NCBI GenBank assembly: GCA_030278955.1
Contig: JAOANR010000006.1
Location: 52,356,915 to 52,420,914, forward strand
DNA length: 64,000 bases
Reading direction: 5' to 3'
From: Hygrophila difformis
Lineage: Eukaryota > Streptophyta > Magnoliopsida > Lamiales > Acanthaceae
Shown here: positions 23,166-35,600 of the stretch, piece by piece
How positions within the stretch are numbered: the stretch's first letter is position 1
How the letters are laid out: every line of letters starts with the position of its first letter
Made by a program: the position numbers and the translations under genes
The notes under the pieces: model-generated
What the model saw: only the letters and a program-made list of their open reading frames with translations
Told to the model about the DNA's origin: nothing
The model's database searches: none

Positions 23166-23384
23166 ATATTGAATACGAGAAGAGAATCAAGTAATTAATC
23201 AACAGAGTTTATATAATTTGCCATTTGCCAATATATTAAAAATGAAATGATATGGCAACAGGAGTTGACTTGAGTGAATTGGAGCTCTAATCGCAAATCA
23301 ATAAAAAACTATGCATTTTAGCAAATCAATAATCATTATTCATTAAGTAGGAATTGTTTAATGGAGCAGGTCAGCCTTGTGTTG

Positions 23385-23492
23385 GAGTTGACTCAAGATT
23401 TCGTGCGGATCAAGACAGCAACAGCTATAATACCATTATTATGCAATAATAATATTCCTCAGACCACAATCCTAAATCGGTCGTTTGCTTCA
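23385..23492 (+). promoter_or_regulatory. Conserved promoter-proximal block of the DUF2921 duplicate
   Basis: Nearly identical to 42907-43012 upstream of the intact gene, including TTCGTGCGGATCAAGACAGC and a CTATAATACC word that may serve as the TATA region. Confidence 0.6.
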
Positions 23493-23902
23493 ATGACTTC
23501 TTCTTCTTCTTCTTTCTGCCTTTCCATAGGCATAATAATCTGCATTGCTGCAGTTTCCACTGCTGATGATCCCCCAAAACCATCAATCCCTTCCTCTTAC
23601 GGAGACCTTTCGTCTTCCTTTGTACCAGATTCCACTCCCCTTCCTCAATCCACTCAATTACACTCCCTACCATCTTATCTCGACATATCCCGCTTCACCG
23701 GCGGCTACCGCCTCTTTGGTCGCCGGAATGACTCCTTCTATTATGGCGATATGCCCCTCCGCCTTCGTATTCGGCCAACTTCACATCCAACCATCTCCAA
23801 GGAAGTTTACATGATACAAGCTTCATTAATCTTCCCATCCCCCGACCCGGATTACAACGACAGTCCAAGCGATTTCACATATGGAGGATCTTACGACCTC
23901 CT

Positions 23903-24454
23903 GTTGGAGCATACATCAAGGAACTTGATAAAGATGTTGCATGCTCAAGCTCTTTTATCTCTGTTGTTGGCGTAGGCTGATTTTAGTATTGGGCTTTCTC
24001 TTTTTTTTTTTCTGTTATTGGGCCGTTTACATATTTGGCCCTTTAGTCTTCTCAGTCCATTTGTTAATAGTCGCGTTTTTTTTTATCTTCTTCACGCTTT
24101 TGCACTTCTGCATTTAAGGTCTCGGCACCTTTGTATTTTCATTCATTGACTTTGATGAAATACAACCGCCACAGTTATATATATTCCCTCTCAAATTTTT
24201 ATCTTCTATGATATCAGAGCAGTGATCCGATTTCTCACCCTTTTTTTTTCGATTGTTAATTGAACTACGAAACCTCCTAATTCATGGCAATTGAGAATCA
24301 GTCAGATACCTCCGATGTTGCGGCAAATCCGTTCGCAGAGGATTTGGTGCTTACTTCAGCTGATCAGCCACATTTACAATTGGCACCGTTCCTCCTCGAT
24401 GGAACTAACTGGACTGCGTGGAGAATCGCTGTTGAACCTCTTTATCAACCGTGG
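23903..24454 (+). mobile_element. Copia fragment: LTR, PBS-like site and gag N-terminus
   Basis: TGTTGGAGCATAC at 23903 looks like an LTR start. Near 24211 TGATATCAGAGCAG resembles an initiator-Met-tRNA primer site. At 24284 an ATG opens a frame with the copia gag words FLLDGTNWTAWRIAVEPL. It then runs directly into the DUF2921 sequence. No second LTR or target duplication, so it is a deletion remnant. Confidence 0.7.
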
Positions 24455-25201
24455 TTTTGGAGTATGAGAGGAAGATACACTCATACACTATATTGCCAGA
24501 TTTTGGAACGATATTAACTACGAACCTGAAAGCTTTCGCATTGAATCGACATTGATCGCAGAGGGGATGTGGGATGAAAAGAACGAACAGTTGTTCATTG
24601 TTGCGTGCCAAATTGTAGGGGGTGTGGGTTAAGGATAGCTCTGAGGTTCCCCTTGGCGTGGACAATGAAGGATAATTCAAGGGGTTATTGGGCGGCTTTG
24701 GAGTATAGGGAGTGACGAGGATTCCCATCACTTTAGAAAGATTACATTGAAGAGTAATACTGATATGAATGGTAATATGAAAGATATGGCAGGAGATCAA
24801 CAGCTGAGATACGGGTACACTATGATGGAGAGGGTGCAAAAGTCGTGCCCGGTGAAGAATCCTGCAAATAAGGGGAGCACTTATCCAGAGGCCCAATCCT
24901 ATGACATGAGATTCGATTTTAATGTGGCGCATTCAGATGGAAAAACTATGTATGGGAGTGGTTCTGCAATGCCTTCCTTTGTTGGAAATGAGTCCTACAA
25001 ATGGATTCAGTTCGGTGCAAATGAAGCTTCGGATTTAGATTCTGAGATCAGTGCAACCACTCCTATTACAGATATTAGCTACAAAATTAACTTTACTTTT
25101 GAATAGCGATTCAATTTTGGATTACTGGGTCCGGCTTCCAACACGTCACTGAATCGTAATCATCAAATGGAGATCAATACGAAAGGCTTGTACGATAACA
25201 A

Positions 25202-26153
25202 TGCTAGGACCAGGTTTTGTTGTATATTCAAAACCAATGTTCGAATTCCAGACATGGACTCTGCGGAAAATCTTATCCAGAGCTGGAGTTATTATGAAAA
25301 CACAGCTGCAACATTTTGAATGGGAATCAAATGGATCGACTTTTGAGGGATTGAATCATCTTTTTTGAGCAGGAAATTTTAAATATATTTCCCAGGATAA
25401 GCAAAGAACACACAAGGCAAGGAGATCACAAATATAAGGAAATAGAAGTTTTCTTACCTGGGTGACAGCTGCCCTTATATTAAAGGGAATTATGCATTCT
25501 TCTTTGACAAGATTTTTGAGCCAGAAGTCCTACGAGCATATCCAAATTATTCATGTGAAACAAAAGTTGGTTTTGCAGCAAATTTTTCGAGATCAACTTC
25601 AGTGCTATTGTTGGTACTGAGCCTTCGTTAAATCCAGACTTGGAGATTGCATTCGGGCCATTTGGGTGGAGTTGGTGATAACACTCAAGGGGACTGTCAG
25701 AGGCATTCACTTTGGTTACCTACGCTTCATTTAACAACATCATTTGTAGAGGATTGCTTCACAGGTTTCGTCAAAGGAAACCCAAAGCGGTTGGCTTTGG
25801 GGAGTTGGAGTTAAGTGGGAGAAAACCTACACCAAAACGGGAACGTTTTGGTCATCACAACCATTTGCTTGAGGATTGGAGTGAGAGCAGATTTAAGTTC
25901 ACTAATGTGTATGGTTCTAGGCCATTGTTCGGACATATAGTGGAACTTTCCTCGATTGGTATTACCCAAACATAGGCCTTTGGCAGAACTGGTTTTAACA
26001 ACTCCTTGTGTCTTAGTTCTTTATTGGTGTTTATATTTTCCGTTGTGCATGATTACTGGTATTGTTAATCTGTTTGTTCATTGTGTGTGATAGAACTTTA
26101 GATTGAACCAATTGGATAAAGGACACCATCTCGCTAGATCCGTGGACCCAACA
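25202..26153 (+). repeat. 5' LTR of the degenerate copia element
   Basis: Starts TGCTAGGACCAGG and ends GACCCAACA. It is followed by TAGTATCAGAGC at 26156, a one-base variant of the initiator-Met-tRNA primer site. Confidence 0.85.
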
Positions 26154-26208
26154 ATTAGTATCAGAGCCACACACTTGGGGTTAGATCCATTTTGGCGAGA
26201 TGAGTAGA

Positions 26209-27960
26209 GAATGAGGATCCATCGTTAGACCACCCCTGTTGGATGGTACAAATTTCTCTTATTGGAAAGTCAAGATGAGAGCTTTTATCATGGAATTGAT
26301 CTTGATGTTTGGGAGGTTGTTGATACTAAATGGACACCTCTAACCGTAACTGGAGATGGGGGTGATGTTCCCAAACTAAAATGCACATGGACAAAAAACT
26401 GAGAAGTATTTAGCGAGCATGAATTCCGAACCGCTAAATGTTATATTCAATGGAGTTACTGAGGATCATTATAGATTGATGGCGTGCACCACTGCTTATG
26501 AAGCATGAGAAATACTGGTAAATTCTCTTGAAGATATGGCTTGTCTTAGATCTTCAAAATTGATTATTATTGAATTTGAATTTAATCAATTAGTTATGCA
26601 TGAACATGAAAGAACTGGTCACTATTTTGGAATAATTTGTAATCTAACAAACCAAGTACATCAGTTTGGCAAAGTTTATACTATGCAGGAAATTGTACAA
26701 GGATTGTTCCACTATGCTCTTGAGCTGTACAAGGATTATTCCAGATAGATTCAATCCCAAGATTACTGCCCTTGAGCTGTACAAGGATTATTCCACTATG
26801 CAAGTTGATGAAATTATGGGAATCTTACAATCATGGGAGATTGTTGCAAGAATGTTGTCATAAAAGAACTTGCATTCAATTCTGAAGAGATTTTTGAGGA
26901 GATGATAGTGATGATGATGAGGAGATATCCATGTAGAAAAAGAAACTTTCCAAGTTGTTGAATAAAAAACGTGCCAAACATAATGGGAGGACAAGCAAAA
27001 AAGTTGACAAAAGAAAGCACGAGGAAGTTGAAACCAAGATGATTAATTGTAAAGGACCACAATGGAATGAATGTGGAGGCTTTGGACATTCTAAAGAAGA
27101 TTGTGGTAATTTGAGGCAGAATAATCGTACTGTCAGTTTTAGTGATTCTGATGATGAGTCAAACTCAATGGATAAAGATCCAGTATTTTGATTCTGACTC
27201 ATGTTCTAAGACGAATTCGGATGTAGGTATTACTCTTAATCCATTCAATACTTTTGCTACCGATAAAGTTACTGTTGTCTACAGGAATCGCAATAAGGAT
27301 GTCCATAATCTATGTAACCTATATGAGGAAATAGTTGAGAGGTTAGAAGTATCTATGTACGAGGTTGAAGAGTGGAAATAGAAGTCCATACAAATCAAAG
27401 AAAAGAAATTGAAATTGATGGTTGATTTGGATGAGAAATCCAAATAACTAGAAGAAGTGATAGTTGATCACAAGAAGATTTTAAGGGAAAAGAATTCTCT
27501 TGCGGGGGAAAAAGAGCAATTGAAGAAAGATAACACTTCCTTAAAGGAGAAGGTTGCAAAATCCGATTAAACTTTCAGCAAATTTAACAAGGGAAAGGCA
27601 CATCTTATAGAAGCTCTTGCTATTGGTAAATGTCATGGTGATAAACCTGACCTGGGATACACGACCACACCCTGCTCAAACGCAACACCACAAGATCAGA
27701 CGCACTATGTAAGAGTGGAATGCTTGAGGAGACTCTGCATATAAAGAAGCCTCCAATTCAAAGATCATTTAATGAGGCTAGAAAAAGCGTGAAGAAAGGA
27801 AAGGCAAGGCTGCCAAAACCTCCAGTCACATGTGAATATTATATGTTGTTTGGCCATAAGAGTGAAGTTTGTTATAAACTTGCAAAAGATTTACATGAAG
27901 GCGAACCATTGTATGGCCGAATGATAAGCTGAAAAAGCACATCAAAGTCAAGAAAGTATG
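26209..27960 (+). pseudogene. Decayed copia gag
   Basis: Broken frames carry copia gag words: LLDGTNFSYWKVKMRAF near 26240, a partial zinc knuckle (CGGFGHSKEDC) near 27070 and another knuckle-like CEYYMLFGHKSEVCYK near 27830. Many stops and frame changes. Further 3' to 28900 no coding sequence is recognised; a PPT-like GAGGGGGAGAT lies near 28470. Confidence 0.65.
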
Positions 27961-28903
27961 AGTTGCCAAGGATTCTGGTGCTGTTCAATGTAATATGGCT
28001 CATACAGTTCTAACTGAAGGTTCAGACGGAGTTCAATCAAACGTTCCAACATTAGGTAGAACACCAGACAATCAGAATGTCGTTTGTAGCAGAAGAGTAT
28101 ATAAATGATTACAAGTTGTTGGCTAGAATGTCTCACGATACATCCATCATTAAGCCAACTAAAGTTTGGAGCATCCACGAAGTTGATCAATTGAAGAAGC
28201 ATGAGCAACCAACTTATCTTCTAGTGATTGAAATGACCTTAACTCGAAAATTTTTGGAGGAACATTTATCTTCAGTTCACCAACAAGGGAAGAATCTTCA
28301 CTGTTTTTATTAGATGCCTATAATTTTGAATTATTATATTGATCTTATGATGTGAAAAGATAATGATGCAGACAGTGTTGTGCAACAAGGGGAAACAAAT
28401 TGATTGATATATTGTAAGTGTTTCTCTTCATAAGGTTGAAGAATACAAGTACGAGATCCAAATTATTGAGGGGGAGATTATCCAAGTTGGCACACCCCAT
28501 ATTGGAGATTGAAAAAAAAGGTCTATTTTAGCCACAGTGTGACCCAGAGAGGGAGAAAAATAGAACCAACCGATGACGAAGATATGGGTTGCTACAGTCA
28601 GGGGGAGTACACTTGCTGATATGGGTTGCTACATTCAGGAGTACACTTGCTGGTAAATGTTTACTTTTGCTGGACTCGTGGTTTCTTCTGACTAATATGA
28701 TATCATTGTTGTGTTTTTATGTAAAGGCTCCATGTGTTTATTGTGATAACTTTGTACGGAGCATAAGAGTAGGATCTAGTTGGGAATTTGACGTAATTTG
28801 TGGTTGGAGTTCATTATGGGTGTTTTTCTGATTGAGTACATCATTTGTGTTCAACATCGGTTTGTATTTGTAACTGGTTCATAACTGCCAAAAATGGAGA
28901 GAT

Positions 28904-29868
28904 TGTTAGGACCAGGTTTTGTTATATGTTCATAACCAATGTTCGAACTCCAAACATAGACTCTGCGGAAAATCTTATCCAGAGCTGGAGTAATTATTCA
29001 ATCATAGGTGCAACATTCTGGATGGAAACCCAACGGATCTTTGCCGCTTTTGAGGGATTGAATCAACTATTTGAGCAGGAAAATTATTTCCCAAGATAAG
29101 AAAATAACCCACAAGGCAAGGAGATCACAAATATAAGGAAAGAGAAGTTTCCTTACCGGGTGGCAGCTGCCCTTATATAAAGAGAATTCTGCATTCTTCT
29201 TCGAAAAGACTTTTGAGCCATAATTCCAACGAGCATATCCAGAATATTCATGTGAAACAAAATTGGGTTTGCAACAAATTGTTCGAGATTCATCTTTTGG
29301 CTGCAGATCAAGTTCAGTGCCATTGTTTGTACTGAGCTTTGGGCAAATCCAAACTTGGAGATTGCATTCGAGGCGCTTGAGTGGAGTTGGTGATAACACT
29401 CACGGGGACTGTCCAAGGCATTCCGTTTGGTTACCCGTGCTTGATATAACAACATCATTTTGGAAAGGATCACTTTACAGGTTTCGCCAAGGGAAACTCA
29501 AAGCGTCTGGCTTTGGGGAGTTGAAGTTAGGTGAGAGAAGGCCTACACTAAAACAGGGATGTTTTGGTCATCACAACTATCTGCTTCATGATTAGAGTGA
29601 GAGCAGATTTAAGTTCACTGATGTATGAGGTTGTAGGCCATTGTTTGAACACATAGGGGAACTCTCCTGGATTGATATCCCCGGACACAGAGCTTTGGCC
29701 GAAATGGATTAACAACTCCTTGTGTCGTATGTTCTTTATGCTTGTTCATATTTTCCGTTGTGCATGATTACTGGTATTGTTAATTTGTTTGTTCGTTGTG
29801 TGTGATAGAACTTTAGATTGAACCAATTGCATAAAGGACACCATCTTGCTAAATCTGTGGACCCAACA
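28904..29868 (+). repeat. 3' LTR of the degenerate copia element
   Basis: Starts TGTTAGGACCAGG after a purine-rich AAAAATGGAGAGAT and ends GACCCAACA, followed by the AACAA duplication. Confidence 0.85.
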
Positions 29869-30193
29869 AACAAGATAGGGCAGGTCTGTATGGTGGGCTG
29901 CAGAAACGTGGTCTCCGGTAATGTTTATGAAGATTCTGAGATTCTTGTGAATTTTGAGTTTCCTCTATTGAATTCAATAAAAGGTGGTCGCATCAAGGGA
30001 ACGATTGCAAGCACAATGGGAAAACATATGTTACAATAATACCACATGTGGATCTTAATTGTGATTCTGCATAAAGGTTTGAAGAAATTTGTTTATTCTT
30101 GAAGAAATTTAATTGCGACATATGTTACAAAAATAATTGTATGTTCTTGTTTTCTATTGGCAAAAAAAAAGTGTAAACTACCTAAGACAGCTA

Positions 30194-30424
30194 CTCCCCC
30201 GTTCCGGTAATAATGTCTCATAACTTTTGGGTACAGTCTTTTAGATAGAATGAGTTATGGTGCTAAATTGGAGTAATTAGTTGATACGATGTTTATTTGA
30301 ATTGAGAAAAAAAGGTGAAGTAGTTGATGTTAATAAAGTATAGCTTTTCTATAAAGGGAAATGTGAGAATTGTAGTGGGACGGACAAAAAAGAAAATGAG
30401 ACAGAATTACTAGGACGGAGGGAG
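30194..30424. mobile_element. Stowaway-type MITE
   Basis: 231 bp flanked by TA (30192-30193, 30425-30426). The ends are CTCCCCCGTTCC and GGACGGAGGGAG, the inverted CTCCCTCCGT motif of plant Stowaway (Tc1/mariner-type) MITEs. Confidence 0.88.
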
Positions 30425-30575
30425 TATTTTTTATTCATGTATTTTCAGTTTGTAAAGCACTACACATAGTTTTCGTATCTAAATGGCCATGAGAATTTCA
30501 ACATTCATTTAATTGAGTAACTTGATTTTCATAACCCATTTTAGTGCCATAGATTTTAACTGAATTTTTCTTTCA

Positions 30576-31300
30576 CGGTGCGTTTCGTTGGAGGGATCTT
30601 AGATTACCAGTGAGAATGTGATTGCTGGGAATGTAAGATTACTGGGATTATGAGATTGCTGGGAATCTTATTTTTTGATGTTTTAAGATTATTGCGTTTG
30701 GTTAGATTGGGAATCTCAGATTTCTAGTTCTAATTAATTTACCATAATGTCATTGAATTTCAATTGAACGAATGTTATAAATATGTCATTTTGCTACACA
30801 ATAAAAATATTTAAGCCGATTTATTTTTTAAAATATTGAAAAATCTTTATATGTATTTTATTGTGTGATAATTACTTATTTAATATGAGAATATATTAAA
30901 ATATGAGAGAATATATATAAAAATATAAAGTAAAATATGAGAATATATATATATTTAAAAAATATGTTTAAAAAATTTAAAATTTTTCAATTTATTTTTT
31001 AAAATTAAATTTCATATATTTATCATTTTTTAGAATACAAATATCTAAATTTATTAAATAAAATAAGTATAAAAAGTGAGGGTATATAAAAGTCAAAATT
31101 AATATAAAGGTAGGTAAAGTAGAGATGGTAATCTAAGATTACCTGCCCTCCAGGTGGGAATGTGATTCCCACCTAAAACACCCAACATTCCCACCTCGGT
31201 GGGATTGTAAGATTCGCACATGAAACATACCTCGAACCAAACATAGGCATGTTTCATTCACTACCTAAGATTCCCAGTATCCCTCGAACCAAACGTCCCG
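30576..31300. mobile_element. MITE of about 725 bp, PIF/Harbinger- or hAT-like
   Basis: The ends CGGTGCGTTTCGTTGGAGGG and the inverse of CCCTCGAACCAAACGTCCCG match as imperfect terminal inverted repeats of about 20 bp. They are flanked by TCA (30573-30575, 31301-31303). Subterminal TGGGAATCTTAGATT-type words are repeated on both sides. No ORF. The superfamily is uncertain. Confidence 0.65.
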
Positions 31301-31303
31301 TCA

Positions 31304-32600
31304 GTGTGTAATCTGACTTTTAAGTGATGAAGAAAAGCCGTATGTACCTCAAGAATGGTTTCAATATATAAAGAGAAGGTGCCATTTTTATGCCTTATCT
31401 ATTTTGAGATATTTTTCGTTTGTTTGTTGTTTGTTTTGAAAAAAAAAATACCTAAAATAAATTTCTTTCTCACAAAAGCAATTTGTGGTTTTAAAATTGT
31501 TGCCTCTACGATGCTATTTGATATATTTACATATGATCTCGATATGTTTAAAGTTCTCATTCCATATGATTAATAGTAGTATCTTATGGTATCACAAATT
31601 TCCTTTATAATCGGAATCTATTTCCTTTGGTTGTTGACAAGGTTAGCCCATATTAATTAATCTATATTCTATTTCTAAATGCAACAAGTTTGTTAGAGGG
31701 ACTCGAATTTTGAAAGCACAATGTTGGATGAAAGCCCTGTCCTCAGTTGAAGATATGCTATTTTGGTATTCCAAGGTAATCTTTATATATTGAAAAAAGT
31801 AGGTAGTATGTTTCCAATTTATTGGTATAAATGTCTTATCAGACGTTTTGAGAGCTTAATACATTTCGCTTTATCTACTTAAAGATAAATTAGTTTTTCT
31901 CATGCCTACCACCATTAATTTGTAATCTTTATACTGTAATAGTTTCTCTTTCGTTATCACATCCCGCCCATTCGGGCTGGAATAGTACTAGTAATTCTAA
32001 AATCGTCCTACACATTTAGCATTCTCAAATGATGCCTTCACATTAATGACGTCCATATAATGAAAAAGGGATCATGTGGTCAAAGGATTCCTTCACATTA
32101 ATGACGTCCATACAGTATGGGTGTGAGTATAAAGTTTTGTTTCGAATTGGTTCGTATGCGGACGTATGCATATGCTGACGTGTTCCCCTTCACAACACAT
32201 AGTGCTATTGACTTATGTTTCCTGTTGACAGTTTAATGTATGATTTTATTTCCTTATTTCAATATGAATAATAACCATTAATTAGGGATGTTATAATTTA
32301 ATGATAGTGCAAATCGTGGACATTACTTTTGGACAAAATTGATTCTTACACGTGTTGATTTGACAGTGATATTGTGCCATTTTTTTTTTCAGATTCTGTG
32401 ATTTTTTTATTATTTTTCTAGATTGTGGGTTTTTACTGGAAAATCTTATCCAGTGGACCACACTTGGACCTACAATCTAACACCCCTTTTAGTGTCTCAT
32501 ATCAGAAAAAACGCCCTTGGAATGTTCCTCGTCCCTCCAGTATCTTTGCACAAAAAAGAAACCCTTTGAAAGTGACCCAGCGCCAAATTCAACAATTTCA
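31304..32600. other. A+T-rich intergenic stretch
   Basis: Non-coding. A 24-bp direct repeat built on CCTTCACATTAATGACGTCC occurs at about 32035 and 32090. A possible Helitron 3' end (hairpin CCCGCCC/GGGCTGG at 31963-31980, then CTAG at 31988-31991 followed by T) is present, but no 5' end was found. Confidence 0.4.
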
Positions 32601-35600
32601 TCGGCATCTACACTGGAATTCACGAAATCGGCGTGCCTGGACGGATTTTACCCATCACTTTCTTCGGATCATTGTGGGAGTTCGATTCATCGCAGCAAGC
32701 GGACTGCACGTGGTCTGTATTCTTCGATTCTGCTTTGGATAATCACGAGGTTTCGACTGGGTAAGTTAAAATTTCATTCGCGTTCGTAAATGTTGCATCA
32801 CATTATAGTTTATTTGGTTCTAATTGATGTCCCTCTGTTTTCTATCTATTCAAATCTGAATCAGTTTAAAGGGCACCAATTTCGGTTGTTCCACATTTTT
32901 TGAGTGTAGCATTGCACACCATATATGATGGTCGTGGTTTGGTTATTTCGGAATTTTAATTTTGTGTGTCCCGCGATTGTTGGTTTTAGGGTTGTGGATG
33001 ATGCCCGATTGAGTGATTTTTGACTTTATTTTGTGTTTAATAAATAATATATTTGTGTTATGGGTTTTTCTATTTTCCAGAAATATGGTTGAGGTCATGG
33101 GCAACAATGGTATTGTGGTTGTGGTAATGTGATGCCCATGTTGCTCAATTATTTTTGCTTTATCATTTTTCTTAAATGTATTGAAGGTTTCAGTGTGTTG
33201 GTTGTATGTGAAGTTGGAGTTGTAGTTGAATTTTTAAACTGTGTTGAAGTGTTCAACCGTGCTTTATTTTGTGTCTGAAGGGTCGATTCATTTTATGATG
33301 CAGGATGGAGAGTCTCATGGATAGAGCAAGGGCAACACAGTTGGCCTGTGTGCCGAAGCTGGTGTTCGATGTAAACCAGAAGCTTGCTGCTAATCATTCA
33401 GATGGCAGATGGGACTACATTAATGGCTCTTGTTTCGCAGGGATGCTGCGTATAAAAGGCAATCACGTTCCTGTGATTCCCATGGTGCACCTAATGGAGG
33501 CGTGGGATCACCATGCGAAGTGCTTCCGTTTTAGTGATGGGCGATATATTGGAGCTGTCACCCGAGCGAATTGCTGCTGTCTATGACCTACCTCATGGAC
33601 TTGGGAGAGATTTAATAACTATGGACAAGATAACGGAGGACGATCCCTTTTGTATGCAGGTTAGAGCAAAGTTTAACCTGTGTGAGGAGGGTAAGACCAA
33701 TGTTAATTGGGATAGGCTGTCTGAACTTGTAAATTCCCCTGAATGGTCGAATCAAATGGGGTTGCTTGAGTACTAGAGGCTGTATGCATTATTCTGTATT
33801 GGTGCTGTTCTTGCCCCGCTTCCCAATCGTCGCCTCAAGCTTGGATTACTTAGTATGCTACGTACAAGGAAGATCGCTTGTGACCATAATTGGGCCTTTT
33901 TTGTACAAGACTCCATTTTTAGGATGATATCCCCCCCTCAATCCGAGGGCAATGTTAGGCCTAAGCTACGAAAACGTCTGGGAAGTGACTTCCACTGCAT
34001 AATGGTATGCTTTTGTACTTGTTTATTACATAAATTTGTTTGTGGTAGTACGTACATTCTGCTTATTATGTTTTAATTTTTTGTAGCATGTGTTTTTCGA
34101 CTTCATTGAATGTAAATCGGGTGGGTCTTATACGTGCTGCTTGAAGAGGTGTCTCACCTTGGATGATGTTAAGAAGTATGTTGGACATGTGCTTCCAACC
34201 GAGGCAGACGAAACAGATACCCCGGAAGCTGCTACAACAACCGATGACAAGGTAGTACACATACGTACAACTCAATGTTCTTTTTACGTTGCATGGTGTT
34301 ATACGATGATATGTAAAATGCTACGCACCTTACAGGGCTGTGATGCAATAGTTTTCAATACAATGTTGTATTCCCATACCACCTTCATTATTGATACACA
34401 AGCTGCAACATAGTTAATTTTATTCAAATAACACCCGGAATATTAAATCTTTATAGATTTGTGATTGTATCTATTTCTTTGTAATGATTTATCTAAAAGT
34501 ATTACAAACTCTGTACATTTGCATTTTTTTTATGCTTTTTTAATACCCTTATTTATTCATCACATCCCAACATTCCAACAACTAACAGGCTGCATCTCTA
34601 ACACGGGGGCATGAAAAGGTGGACTGTCCCGATCAAGAAAAACAAAAGGTAAACGTACAAGTAGATTATTTACATTATTTATACATATATCATATCAAAA
34701 TACTTTCATGATGGGATTCCATTCCCCATTTTGCAGGAACCTGGTGTTACAGATACTCAACGGAGGAAAGCTTGGCTCAAAGCTGAGTATTATCGCCTTA
34801 AGGGGGAAATTGAATTGTTGCAAAAACGTCTGCAAGAAGTCGACCTTGAATTGGGTTGTATTGAGATTGGGGAGGTATGGGCTGTTGAAGTTGAAGCATA
34901 GGGTGATGCTGGAGGTGAGACCAATGTGCAAAATCAGACAGCTGATTCAAATGTTATTGGAGTAGTAGGTGATGAATCTGGTGGTGATGGGGTTGAACCT
35001 GCCAACGTGATCTCTGTGGATAATCCTCAGGGCTGTGCTCCTACACCCAACGTTTTCCGTACACCAGTGGGTTTGAATCCTGGATTTCTGTGCCCATCAC
35101 CACCACACTTGCCCCCCAGTTCGCAGCCTAACTGGGATCTTTTAGGCTCACCCATCATTATTAGTAGGGAACGAATGGCGGTTAGTATGTTATGTCTTTA
35201 ATTTTTTTTTTCTGCCAATCAATAATAACAACATTACCCTTTACCTTGGACATACAATAATATCAAAGTTATCCCTCCAGGAGATAAATGCTGCAGCTGA
35301 TGAGGCCGAGTCTGCGGGTCGTGATGGTGTTGTTAGAGAAAATGTTCATCCACCTTGTACGGTCGAGAAAGAAGGCGGAGTCAGGCATGGAGTTAGTAGC
35401 CATGCAGCAAATGAACCGACCTCAAAAGTGCAGCCAGTCCGGGAACTATTTTGCATGGAGACTACTAAGGTCCTGAATAATATCAACTTTGATATGTGTG
35501 TGTTCTATAAAATATTATTTAATGATCTGTAACTACTAAGTTTGTGCTGCCACAAATTCAGTATATGTTATTTCAATATTCTCGTGTCGGTCTATGCATA

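Larger units (their letters stand above)
25202..29868 (+). mobile_element. Degenerate non-autonomous Ty1/copia element with perfect target duplication
   Basis: LTRs at 25202-26153 and 28904-29868 start TGCTAGGACC/TGTTAGGACC and end GACCCAACA. The target duplication AACAA is present at 25197-25201 and 29869-29873. The LTRs differ at many positions, so this insertion is clearly older than the other LTR elements here. The interior keeps only decayed gag pieces; no integrase or reverse transcriptase is recognised. Confidence 0.88.
23493..30050 (+). pseudogene. Fragmented DUF2921 paralogue split by two LTR elements
   Basis: Three pieces match the intact gene at 43013-45733 in order. 23493-23901 gives the signal peptide and first ~135 residues. 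24455-25201 matches 43908-44660 with several frame breaks and an early stop at 25104. 29874-30050 matches 44672-44830. About 500 bp between pieces one and two has been lost and replaced by a copia LTR-gag piece. Between pieces two and three a complete copia element sits with a 5-bp target duplication. The 3' part of the gene, which encodes the membrane helices, is absent. It lies on the same strand as the intact gene, about 20 kb upstream. Confidence 0.88.

Noticed and set aside
24284..24517. Small plant gene of 77 codons
   Set aside because: It is the N-terminus of a copia gag fused by deletion to DUF2921 pseudogene sequence.
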